Positions 1 through 5,354 of a DNA stretch of 5,354 bases are shown here, in pieces (within the stretch, counting starts at the first letter, position 1; every line of letters begins with the position of its first letter). The stretch is taken from the NCBI GenBank assembly GCA_027066725.1, contig JAMONC010000354.1:1-5354 (forward strand). The letters are read 5' to 3'. The stretch is from Desulfobacterales bacterium. GTDB taxonomy: Bacteria > Desulfobacterota > Dissulfuribacteria > Dissulfuribacterales > JAMONC01. The notes below the pieces were generated by a model. That model made no database searches. It was given only the letters and a program-made list of their open reading frames with translations, and was not told where the DNA came from. The position numbers and the translations under genes are program-made.

Positions 1-252
1 CTTGATGGAAATATACTAAAATTAGTTATCGAAGATGATGGTGTTGGAATACCAAAGGATATAAAAGAACGTATTTTTGAACCATTTGTAACAAATAAGA
101 CAAAAGGAACAGGGCTGGGACTTGCCATTGTAAAAAGACAACTAGATGCCCTTAATGGAGAAATAGAAATAAAAGATAGAAAACCTTGTGGTACAATTGC
201 TATTTTAAGTATTCCTGTAGAGATAGCAGAGGAAGACATATTAGGAGAATAA
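1..252 (+). CDS. Sensor histidine kinase, C-terminal ATP-binding fragment (5' end outside window)
   Basis: This is the last 83 codons of a reading frame that enters from the left edge and stops at TAA 250-252. The visible part is the second half of a GHKL/HATPase_c domain. It shows a G1 box DDGVGIP (residues 12-18 of the fragment), an F box FEPF (26-29) and a G2 box GTGLGLAIVK (36-45), followed by the closing beta strands. Such domains bind ATP and supply the phosphate for autophosphorylation of a histidine in the DHp domain, which would lie upstream. The F-box and G2 spacing resembles NtrB/PAS-type kinases, but signal input and cognate regulator cannot be known. Only three bases separate its stop from the radA start, and the radA ribosome binding site lies inside its last codons, so the two are probably co-transcribed and translationally linked. 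The domain call is firm; the specific function is unknown. Confidence 0.88.
   Translation, partial: LDGNILKLVIEDDGVGIPKDIKERIFEPFVTNKTKGTGLGLAIVKRQLDALNGEIEIKDRKPCGTIAILSIPVEIAEEDILGE
243..247 (+). promoter_or_regulatory. Ribosome binding site of radA
   Basis: AGGAG lies 8 bases upstream of a TTG codon at 256-258 and supports that codon as the radA start. There is no ATG nearby in the frame, and the residues that follow (S-K-T-K then the zinc finger) match the usual RadA N-terminus. The site overlaps the last codons of the kinase gene. Confidence 0.8.
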
Positions 253-255
253 GAC

Positions 256-1617
256 TTGAGTAAAACAAAAACCATATATATATGCCAAAACTGTGGATAT
301 AAGTCTCCTAAGTGGCTTGGGAAATGCCCTGATTGTGGAAGCTGGAACTCTCTTGTTGAAGAGATAATATCTGATTCACATATATCTAGTACTATTGATT
401 TATCATTAGATAAAAAGATTCTTCCTCAAGAACTTGCCTCTTTAGAGACTGAATCAGAAGATAGAATCAAAACTGGCATTAAAGAACTAGACAGAGTTTT
501 AGGTGGAGGGCTTGTACGTTCATCCACAATCCTTCTAGCAGGAGAACCTGGAATTGGCAAGTCTACATTGTTATTACAGATGTTATTTGCACTTTCTAAA
601 ACCTTAGGCAATGTACTTTACATAAGTGGGGAAGAATCTGTATCTCAAATAAAATTAAGGGCTATAAGACTTGGCAAAATCCCAAAGGGACTTTGGGTGG
701 TTAGTGAAAACCAGTTAGAAATAATAGAGGCAATTATAAAAAAACTATCTCCATCTATTATAGCAATAGACTCTATTCAAACAATGAGTGTTAAAGACCT
801 AAACTCTGCACCTGGAAGCATTAGCCAAGTAAGAGAATCTTCAAGCAGACTTATAAAGATTGCTAAAGACCTAAATATCCCTGTAATAATGGTGGGACAT
901 GTCACAAAAGGTGGTGAAATAGCAGGCCCTAGAGTATTAGAACACATGGTAGATGTAGTTTTATACTTTGAAGGAGAAAGATACCATGCATTTAGAATAC
1001 TTAGAGGAATAAAGAATAGATTTGGAGCAACCTTTGAGATAGGTGTCTTTGAAATGTCAGATACAGGATTAAAAGAGGTGGGAAATCCTTCTGAAATTCT
1101 TATGGGGGCAAGAGAGGACAATGTATCTGGCTCTGTAATACTACCTATTGTACAAGGTACAAGACCTATTTTAGTTGAGATACAAGCCCTTGTCTCCCCT
1201 TCTCATCTTACAATGCCAAGAAGAACAACTACAGGTTTTGATGTAAATAGACTGGCTATGCTTCTAGCTGTAGCAGAACGTCATTTAAGAATAGTATTTT
1301 ATGATGCAGATGTATTTATTAATGTAGTTGGTGGAATAAAAATCCAAGGGACTGAGGCAGACTTAGCAGTAATTTCTGCTCTTATTTCAAGCCTTAAAGA
1401 TGTTCCCATTAAAAAAGATACAGCAATATTTGGTGAAGTAGGTCTAACCGGAGAGATAAGGGCTTTATCAAAGACACAACTTAGAATTGATGAAGCAAGT
1501 AGGATAGGGATAAAAAGGATTATACTGCCTTATGCTAGTTCAAAAGGACTAAAAGCCCCGCCTAACACTGAGCTTGTCTTTATAAGACATATAAAAGAGC
1601 TAAGAAGGGTCATTTAA
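256..1617 (+). CDS. radA: DNA repair/recombination ATPase RadA (Sms)
   Basis: RadA is a RecA-like, DnaB-type motor that helps process recombination intermediates and branch migration during repair of broken DNA and stalled forks. The 453-aa product has the usual family length and order of domains. An N-terminal zinc finger has Cys10, Cys13, Cys24 and Cys27. A RecA-like ATPase core follows, with Walker A GEPGIGKST (96-104), a Walker B strand IIAIDS (168-173) and the RadA-specific KNRFG motif (253-257). A C-terminal Lon-protease-like domain (about 280-453) contains GEVGLTGEIR (393-402). In this family that domain is a DNA/oligomerisation scaffold, not an active protease. The start is TTG, chosen from the well-spaced AGGAG and the N-terminal match. 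It follows the histidine kinase by three bases. In many Firmicutes radA sits beside clpC and mcsB instead, so the kinase neighbour is less common. No frameshift or missing key residue is seen. Confidence 0.97.
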   Translation: MSKTKTIYICQNCGYKSPKWLGKCPDCGSWNSLVEEIISDSHISSTIDLSLDKKILPQELASLETESEDRIKTGIKELDRVLGGGLVRSSTILLAGEPGIGKSTLLLQMLFALSKTLGNVLYISGEESVSQIKLRAIRLGKIPKGLWVVSENQLEIIEAIIKKLSPSIIAIDSIQTMSVKDLNSAPGSISQVRESSSRLIKIAKDLNIPVIMVGHVTKGGEIAGPRVLEHMVDVVLYFEGERYHAFRILRGIKNRFGATFEIGVFEMSDTGLKEVGNPSEILMGAREDNVSGSVILPIVQGTRPILVEIQALVSPSHLTMPRRTTTGFDVNRLAMLLAVAERHLRIVFYDADVFINVVGGIKIQGTEADLAVISALISSLKDVPIKKDTAIFGEVGLTGEIRALSKTQLRIDEASRIGIKRIILPYASSKGLKAPPNTELVFIRHIKELRRVI

Positions 1618-1630
1618 CCAAAATAAAAAA

Positions 1631-1655
1631 GCTGGTTAGATAAAAACTAACCAGC
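1631..1655 (-). terminator. Rho-independent terminator, - strand (tRNA-Lys and perhaps feoB)
   Basis: A perfect 9-bp stem, GCTGGTTAG (1631-1639) with CTAACCAGC (1647-1655), encloses a 7-base loop. Read on the - strand, the stem is followed by TTTTTTATTT (1630 to 1621), the classical form of an intrinsic terminator. It lies 14 bases past the CCA end of the tRNA. Read on the + strand, the stem is followed by CTTATATGC, a poor U-tract, so it would stop radA transcripts only weakly. No better terminator is visible between feoB and the tRNA, so it may also end a feoB read-through transcript. Confidence 0.85.
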
Positions 1656-1669
1656 CTTATATGCATCTT

Positions 1670-1745
1670 TGGTGGGCCGTCAGGGTCTCGAACCCCGAAC
1701 CTACTGATTAAGAGTCAGTTGCTCTACCAATTGAGCTAACGGCCC
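1670..1745 (-). tRNA. tRNA-Lys (anticodon CTT)
   Basis: On the - strand this folds as a standard tRNA of 73 nt plus an encoded CCA. The acceptor stem is GGGCCGT paired with ACGGCCC, the D arm is GCTC/GAGC with loop AATTGGTA, and the anticodon stem is ACTGA/TCAGT with loop CTCTTAA. The variable loop is AGGTT, and the T arm is CGGGG/CCCTG with loop TTCGAGA. The anticodon in the loop is CTT, which reads the lysine codon AAG. The discriminator base is A. The gene is read toward radA and follows feoB on the same strand after a 114-base gap. Confidence 0.96.
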
Positions 1746-1763
1746 TCATTTTGTGTGAAAGAC

Positions 1764-1791
1764 TACTTAACACTTTTTTTGGTTTTGTCAA
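1764..1791 (-). promoter_or_regulatory. Possible promoter of tRNA-Lys
   Basis: On the - strand there is a perfect -35 hexamer TTGACA (1791-1786). The -10 candidates at the right distance are weak: TAAGTA (1769-1764) with a 16-base spacer, or TTAAGT with a 15-base spacer. The position, about 20 bases upstream of the mature tRNA 5' end, is right for a tRNA promoter. The tRNA could alternatively be expressed by read-through from feoB. Confidence 0.4.
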
Positions 1792-1859
1792 GGCTTTTTA
1801 GATTTTATTAATATATCTTACCTTTTATTTTTGTAATATAACATACTATTTTTTTGTAT

Positions 1860-4004
1860 TTATATAAAATTATAAAGTAATGACCCCATTTGATACACTA
1901 TTACCGAAGCTATATATGATATGAAAATAAGCAACCATATCTCAAAAAACATTAGCTTCCATCCAAATTCTTGCTTTATTGCCGCAAGCGTTACTATGCA
2001 TGGTATAAATAAAAGCATAAACACCATAAAAGAATATGCTGAAAGAGGTGTCATTACTTGTGAAATCCGTTTCTTAAATTTGTTACTTATAGATTCCAGT
2101 TTAAAAGTTTCTTGAGAGATATTAAAAAACATGGCCTTAAAGGAATTAAAAAAAGCATCTATAAGCTCTGAAAGCTGCTTTGTAGTGTCTTGAATAAAAT
2201 TTGAAGAATTATTCTGATTACTTTCTTCTTCAATATTTAATGTTTGAGCTAACGCTCCAACTACTGTTTCTTTTGCTATTAATCCAGGTATTATAGCTGC
2301 AACAATTTGCCAATTATTAAAGCCTGCTGGTTTAAACAAAGGCGTAACAACCTTTGCACTTCTTGCTAGAAACGAGGTCTCGTATGTAGAATTTATTGGT
2401 AAATGAATAGCTCCCCAAATTAATATCATAGTTAAGGCTATAACAGTGCCTGCTTTAGAGATAAAGGATTTTGTTCTAGTCCAACTTGATATCCAAAGTA
2501 TACGAAGGCTTGGTATCCTATAGGGCGGAAGCTCAAGCAAAAGAGGTGTTTTTTCAGCTTTAAACATGCTTGTTTTTCTCAATACCAGCCCTACAATAAA
2601 TGCTATTACTATCCCTATTACATATAAAGAAAGCACAATTAGGGCTTGATGATGAAGAAAGAAAGTCGCTGTAAACAAAGCATAAATAGGCAATCTTGCA
2701 CCGCAAGACATAAATGGTACCATTACAGCAACTAGTTTTCTATCACTTTCATTTTCTAATGCTCTTGTTGCATATATAGCTGGCACATTACATCCAAAAC
2801 CCAAAATCATAGGTATAAAAGCCTTCCCATTTAAACCTAATGAATTCATTACCTTATCCATTACAAATGCCGCTCTAGCCATATATCCGCTTTCTTCTAA
2901 TAAGGCTAAGAAGAAATACAAAAATACCATTAGTGGGACAAAAGATAGGACCACTCCAACACCACCTAAAACACCGTCAATTAACAAGCTATTTAACCAA
3001 CCAGGAACTATATTAGATAAAGCAATTGATAGATATTTTGCCAAATAACCATTTATGAATCCATCAATCCAATCTATAAATGGTGCTGATCCATCAAATG
3101 TAAATTTGAACACGAAATACATAAAAAACATAAATACCGGTATACCTAAGACCCTGTTTATAAAAATACTGTCGAGTTTTTCCGTTATAGTTGAGGCTAT
3201 CTTTTGTGGTTTTTTAAGGACCTTTTTTAATATACCATTTATAATTCCGTATCTGATTTCTGTTAATACAGACTCTGAATCCTCATCAAAGCGCTCCTCT
3301 ATTCTCATGATATTATCTTTAGCTAAAGTAGATAGGTCTTTTTTTGTTTCAAATCTTAGTTTTTCTATGATGTACTCATCCTTTTCAATGAGCTTTATTG
3401 CTATCCATCTTAAGGGATATTTACTTTGTAAATTTTCTTTTTTGAGTTTTTCCACTACGTTTTTTATTTCATCTTCTATAAATCCTTCATATCTAAGCCT
3501 GTATTTTAATTTGCTATGTCTTCCTTTTAGATTTAAAGCCTGTTTGATAAGTTCGTCTAAGCCTTCCTTTTTTATAGCTGATGTAGGAACAATATTAATG
3601 CCAAGAATATTTTTAAATCCTTCTAAATCAATCTTATAGCCGAGTTTTTTAAATTCATCATACATGTTTAGCGCTATAATCATTGGTTTTTCAAGTTCCA
3701 TAAGAAGCAGTGTAAGATAAAGGTTTCTTTCTAAATTGGTGGAATCCAAGACATTGATTATACAATCTACTTCGCTATCCAAAATGAAATCCCTAGTTAT
3801 TCTTTCTTCAATTGTATAAGAGCTTAGGCTATAAACTCCTGGTAAGTCTGTCAAAGTAATCTGCTTACCATTTAGTATAAGTGTTGCTTCTTTTTTCTCT
3901 ACCGTAACGCCAGGCCAGTTTCCAACCTTAAGATTCGAGCCAGCAATATTATTTATGATCGCGGTCTTTCCTACATTAGGATTACCTGCAAAAGCTATAT
4001 TCAT
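1860..4004 (-). CDS. feoB: Ferrous iron transport protein FeoB (GTPase-coupled Fe(II) permease)
   Basis: FeoB moves Fe(II) across the inner membrane, using a cytosolic GTPase domain as switch or motor. From the preferred ATG the product is 714 aa. The N-terminal G domain shows G1 GNPNVGKT (7-14), switch I Thr34 in GVTVE, G3 DLPG (53-56), G4 NMYD (113-116) and G5 TSA (141-143). A helical GDI-like linker follows (about 150-275). About eight to nine hydrophobic segments then carry two Gate modules, with GCNVPA (Cys405), FMSCGARLP (Cys434), GLIAKETVVGAL (574-585) and a late IPCIV (Cys669). These cysteines correspond to the three discussed as pore residues in E. coli FeoB. A hydrophilic/amphipathic stretch (about 590-650) separates the second Gate from the last helices. 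The frame is open up to an ATG at 4055, but that ATG and the one at 4019 lack ribosome binding sites; the ATG at 4004 has GGAGG and begins exactly at the G domain. It is the last gene of the regulator-feoA-feoB cluster. No FeoC gene is seen. Confidence 0.97.
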   Translation of the reverse strand: MNIAFAGNPNVGKTAIINNIAGSNLKVGNWPGVTVEKKEATLILNGKQITLTDLPGVYSLSSYTIEERITRDFILDSEVDCIINVLDSTNLERNLYLTLLLMELEKPMIIALNMYDEFKKLGYKIDLEGFKNILGINIVPTSAIKKEGLDELIKQALNLKGRHSKLKYRLRYEGFIEDEIKNVVEKLKKENLQSKYPLRWIAIKLIEKDEYIIEKLRFETKKDLSTLAKDNIMRIEERFDEDSESVLTEIRYGIINGILKKVLKKPQKIASTITEKLDSIFINRVLGIPVFMFFMYFVFKFTFDGSAPFIDWIDGFINGYLAKYLSIALSNIVPGWLNSLLIDGVLGGVGVVLSFVPLMVFLYFFLALLEESGYMARAAFVMDKVMNSLGLNGKAFIPMILGFGCNVPAIYATRALENESDRKLVAVMVPFMSCGARLPIYALFTATFFLHHQALIVLSLYVIGIVIAFIVGLVLRKTSMFKAEKTPLLLELPPYRIPSLRILWISSWTRTKSFISKAGTVIALTMILIWGAIHLPINSTYETSFLARSAKVVTPLFKPAGFNNWQIVAAIIPGLIAKETVVGALAQTLNIEEESNQNNSSNFIQDTTKQLSELIDAFFNSFKAMFFNISQETFKLESISNKFKKRISQVMTPLSAYSFMVFMLLFIPCIVTLAAIKQEFGWKLMFFEIWLLIFISYIASVIVYQMGSLLYNFI

Positions 4005-4010
4005 ACTTTT

Positions 4011-4015
4011 CCTCC
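4011..4015 (-). promoter_or_regulatory. Ribosome binding site deciding the feoB start
   Basis: GGAGG on the - strand lies 6 bases before the ATG at 4004-4002. The two in-frame ATGs further upstream (4019 and 4055) have no comparable site: the one at 4019 overlaps the GGAGG region and is preceded by an A-run. This places the start directly before the N-I-A-F-A-G-N-P nucleotide-binding strand. Confidence 0.88.
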
Positions 4016-4034
4016 TCATTTTTTTTACAAATTT

Positions 4035-4049
4035 CTTATTGGGAATAAG
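4035..4049. other. Small inverted repeat in the feoA-feoB spacer
   Basis: CTTATT-GGG-AATAAG is a perfect 6-bp stem with a 3-base loop, within the 85-base gap between the feoA stop and the feoB start. No T-run follows it on the feoB strand, so it does not look like a terminator. It could be a weak RNA hairpin affecting stability or processing of the feoAB transcript, or simply chance in AT-rich DNA. Confidence 0.3.
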
Positions 4050-4089
4050 GTACAATTCAGATTAATTAGCTTTTGATAAGCACTTTTTG

Positions 4090-4323
4090 TTACTTATAAT
4101 TAATCTTTTCCACTAATATGTTTGTTGCCTCGCTTTTTCGTATAGACAGTTTGTATCCCTTAATCTCAATCTCAATTGGGTCGCCAAGAGGAGCTATGGT
4201 TTTTATTCTAAAAACTGCGCCTTTTACTAAACCCATCTCTGAAACCCGTTTTCTAAACTCCTTTCCTCCAGTTAACTTAATAACTTTGGCTTTATCCCCT
4301 GTTTTTAGCTGAGAAAAGAGCAT
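4090..4323 (-). CDS. feoA: Ferrous iron transport accessory protein FeoA
   Basis: FeoA is a small cytosolic SH3-like protein needed for FeoB-dependent Fe(II) uptake, thought to bind FeoB and modulate it. The 77-aa product has the full family length. It shows the pattern LKTGDKAKVIKL (6-17), a helix FRKRVSEMGLVKG (23-35), and the signature APLGDPIEI-x-IKGYKLSIRK (44-63). The start is firm: AGGAGG (4334-4329) is five bases upstream of the ATG. It lies 85 bases upstream of feoB on the same strand and 171 bases downstream of the regulator gene. A 24-bp palindrome and a likely promoter precede it. Residues 44-63 match residues 196-215 of the regulator at 19 of 20 positions, so the two proteins carry closely related domains. 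Confidence 0.96.
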   Translation of the reverse strand: MLFSQLKTGDKAKVIKLTGGKEFRKRVSEMGLVKGAVFRIKTIAPLGDPIEIEIKGYKLSIRKSEATNILVEKINYK

Positions 4324-4351
4324 AAAAGCCTCCTTAATTAGTTTTATTAAA

Positions 4352-4375
4352 AAAAGTTAGATTAATCTAACTTTT
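4352..4375. promoter_or_regulatory. Perfect 24-bp palindrome, likely operator of feoAB for the DtxR-family regulator
   Basis: The left half AAAAGTTAGATT (4352-4363) is the exact reverse complement of the right half (4364-4375). The core GTTAGAT/ATCTAAC resembles the TTAG...CTAA dyads recognised by DtxR/IdeR/MntR proteins. It lies about 30 bases upstream of the feoA ATG and just downstream of a plausible -10 box, a position suited to repression. On the - strand the right arm runs into seven Ts in total, so the same DNA could also form a weak AT-rich terminator hairpin. Binding by the adjacent regulator is inferred from position and family. Confidence 0.75.
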
Positions 4376-4386
4376 CTTTCAAAAAA

Positions 4387-4415
4387 AATATACTCCAACT
4401 TACTTAATCTGTAAT
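4387..4415 (-). promoter_or_regulatory. Candidate promoter of feoAB
   Basis: On the - strand a -35-like ATTACA (4415-4410, 4 of 6 to consensus) and a -10-like TATATT (4392-4387, 5 of 6) are separated by 17 bases. Transcription would begin near 4380, placing the 24-bp palindrome at roughly +5 to +28. This geometry supports metal-dependent repression of feoAB independent of the upstream regulator gene. Confidence 0.5.
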
Positions 4416-4452
4416 TTTTTATAGCCATCTCTTTCTCTATTGCTATGCCTGA

Positions 4453-4468
4453 ATTATTAATTGATAAT
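4453..4468. repeat. Imperfect 16-bp palindrome downstream of the regulator gene
   Basis: ATTATTAATTGATAAT is self-complementary at 7 of 8 positions per half. It is flanked by a wider inverted pair CTATTG (4437-4442) and CAATAG (4471-4476). It lies in the regulator-feoA gap. It does not match a Fur box well and has no T-run that would make it a strong terminator. Its role is unknown and AT-richness alone may explain it. Confidence 0.25.
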
Positions 4469-4494
4469 GTCAATAGCCTTTTAAGTTGTTTTAT

Positions 4495-5232
4495 TTAAAC
4501 ATCTTCTATAGCCTGTTTTTCTACACCATTATTAATAGCAGCATCCTTTTCTTGATCTTCTTCTATTTCAATACCTTTTGCGTCATTTTTTCGTATGGAT
4601 AGCTTGTAACCCTTAATCAATATCTCTATAGGATCACCAAGTGGTGCTTTTTTTATTACTTTTACCTTCTCCCCCTTTATTATACCCATATCCATTAATC
4701 TTTTCTTTGCCTCATTTTTTAAATTTATAGATTTTATTGTTGCTGTTTTTGAAATTTCAAGTTTATCAAGGGTACGTGCATATCTGCATTCGTTAACACC
4801 TGTCTCTATAAACTTCTTAAACTTAATCATCCACTGAGGTTCGCTATTTGGCGCATTTGAGATAAAATCAAGCAGTTTTACCATCTTCTCTACTGTTTCA
4901 GGATGAAGGTAATGCTCTATGGAACAGGCATCTTTACTTGCAATACTTGGGTCAACTTGTAGTATTTTTGTTAAAAATCTATAAAGTATAAGGTGTCTTT
5001 CATATAGCTCTCTTCCAATTTCAGTACCCTTTGGCGTTAATTCTATGTATCCATAATGTTCATGAACAATTAGCTCTTTTTGTGACAAAATCTTTATGGC
5101 ATTTGCAACAGATGACATCTTAACCTTTAATTTGAAAGCTAAGTCCTTAACCCTTACAACCTTTTTTTCTTCAGTTATCTCATATATAGCCTTTAAGTAA
5201 TCTTCAATTGATGGTGTTAGAACTATCCCCAT
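4495..5232 (-). CDS. DtxR/MntR-family metal-dependent repressor with C-terminal FeoA-like domain
   Basis: Proteins of this family bind Fe(II) or Mn(II) and, when metal-loaded, repress uptake genes. The 245-aa product has three parts. An N-terminal winged helix (about 5-68) begins TPSIEDYLKAIYEI and has a recognition helix near 39-54. A helical dimerisation and metal-binding region (about 70-145) follows, then an SH3-like FeoA domain (about 159-224). A short acidic tail ends the protein. Predicted metal ligands by family alignment are Asp11 (MntR-like position), His80, Cys103 (DtxR-like position), Glu106 and His107. The ATG at 5232 is preceded by GGAG six bases away. It is the first gene of the cluster with feoA and feoB, which suggests iron rather than manganese as the physiological signal, although this is inference. 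Inverted repeats between its promoter and start suggest autoregulation. The symbol (ideR, mntR, dtxR or a separate clade) cannot be assigned safely. Confidence 0.93.
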   Translation of the reverse strand: MGIVLTPSIEDYLKAIYEITEEKKVVRVKDLAFKLKVKMSSVANAIKILSQKELIVHEHYGYIELTPKGTEIGRELYERHLILYRFLTKILQVDPSIASKDACSIEHYLHPETVEKMVKLLDFISNAPNSEPQWMIKFKKFIETGVNECRYARTLDKLEISKTATIKSINLKNEAKKRLMDMGIIKGEKVKVIKKAPLGDPIEILIKGYKLSIRKNDAKGIEIEEDQEKDAAINNGVEKQAIEDV

Positions 5233-5242
5233 ATTTCACTCC

Positions 5243-5259
5243 GTCTAACAAAATTAGAC
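5243..5259. promoter_or_regulatory. Inverted repeat at the regulator start, candidate autoregulatory operator
   Basis: GTCTAA-CAAAA-TTAGAC is a perfect 6-bp inverted repeat with a 5-base centre, lying 10 bases upstream of the regulator ATG. It abuts the Shine-Dalgarno GGAG (5242-5239) and falls downstream of the predicted transcription start. It uses the same TTAGA/TCTAA elements as the feoA palindrome but in the opposite relative order. Confidence 0.55.
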
Positions 5260-5268
5260 TAGTATAAC
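5253..5268. promoter_or_regulatory. Diverged copy of the feoA operator motif at the regulator promoter
   Basis: ATTAGACTAGTATAAC matches the 16-bp core of the feoA palindrome (GTTAGATTAATCTAAC, 4356-4371) at 12 of 16 positions. It overlaps the 17-bp inverted repeat at 5243-5259 and ends against the predicted -10 box. A repressor bound here would block initiation of the regulator gene. Confidence 0.5.
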
Positions 5269-5295
5269 ATTATATTAAATAGGCAAACATGTCAA
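5269..5295 (-). promoter_or_regulatory. Candidate promoter of the regulator gene
   Basis: On the - strand a perfect TTGACA (5295-5290) and a perfect TATAAT (5274-5269) are separated by 15 bases, shorter than the optimal 17. Both hexamers being exact makes a real promoter likely despite the tight spacing. The start of transcription would fall near 5262, inside the operator-like repeats. Confidence 0.6.
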
Positions 5296-5354
5296 AAACT
5301 TTTTGGAGGAAAACAGTAGTATATTAGTCAATATCACATTAAAAAAATTCTTTT

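Noticed and set aside
426..1121. Open frames on the - strand across radA
   Set aside because: They lie antisense to a well-supported radA and show no domain or convincing ribosome binding site.
1670..1745. tRNA-Lys as an integration site for a mobile element
   Set aside because: No integrase, no duplicated tRNA 3' end and no compositional break are visible on either side in the window.
1921..2115. Open frame of 64 codons on the + strand
   Set aside because: It lies antisense inside feoB, has no recognisable domain, and feoB is plainly the coding frame there.
3055..3639. Open frame of 194 codons on the + strand
   Set aside because: It is antisense to feoB, with a Ser/Ile/Phe-rich composition expected from the reverse of AT-rich coding DNA, and lacks family features.
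4005..4055. N-terminal extension of FeoB by 17 residues
   Set aside because: The upstream in-frame ATGs lack ribosome binding sites, and the extension would read through the good GGAGG of the internal start. It is also absent from the usual FeoB architecture, which begins at the G domain.
4118..4312. Open frame of 64 codons on the + strand
   Set aside because: It is the antisense shadow of feoA.
4451..4472. Possible Fur box or promoter in the regulator-feoA gap
   Set aside because: The ATTATCA half resembles a Fur half-site but the other half matches poorly. The TTGACA found here on the - strand has no suitable -10 at 16-18 bases.
5289..5327. Short + strand frame starting M-S-K-T-F, and a GGAGG at 5305-5309
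   Set aside because: It encodes only 12 residues, has no ribosome binding site before its ATG, and the GGAGG is not followed by a usable start codon before a stop.

Overview
The window is an AT-rich bacterial segment with strong GGAGG-type ribosome binding sites, a TTG start codon, and a tRNA gene that encodes its own CCA end. This fits an anaerobic, low-GC bacterium such as a Clostridia-like Firmicute or a deep-branching low-GC thermophile. The lineage cannot be settled from this sequence. The ferrous-iron uptake genes agree with an anaerobic lifestyle, where Fe(II) is the soluble iron form.

Left part, + strand (1-1617): the 3' end of a sensor histidine kinase (ATP-binding domain only) is followed three bases later by radA, a complete DNA-repair/recombination ATPase that starts at TTG. 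The two look co-transcribed.

Middle (1618-1859): a convergent junction. A tRNA-Lys(CTT) gene lies on the - strand. Just beyond its 3' end is a 9-bp hairpin followed, on the - strand, by a T-rich run, so this is a terminator for the tRNA and possibly for feoB read-through.

Right part, - strand (5232 down to 1860): an iron-homeostasis cluster read in the order regulator, feoA, feoB. The 245-aa regulator is a DtxR/MntR-family metalloregulator carrying a C-terminal FeoA-like (SH3-like) domain. FeoA (77 aa) is the small cytosolic partner of the transporter, and FeoB (714 aa from the preferred start) is the GTPase-coupled Fe(II) permease. A perfect 24-bp palindrome sits between a plausible feoA promoter and the feoA start. 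A diverged copy of the same motif and a 17-bp inverted repeat lie just downstream of a plausible promoter for the regulator. The simplest reading is that metal-loaded regulator represses feoAB and its own gene.

The most notable observation is that the regulator's FeoA-like domain and the free FeoA share 19 of 20 consecutive residues, while 11 of the 19 matching codons differ synonymously. This points to long-term selection for the same surface on a transport accessory protein and on the repressor of that transporter. The metal site of the regulator also mixes MntR-type and DtxR-type ligands. The gene families themselves are well known; the possible novelty lies in how regulation and transport may be linked.
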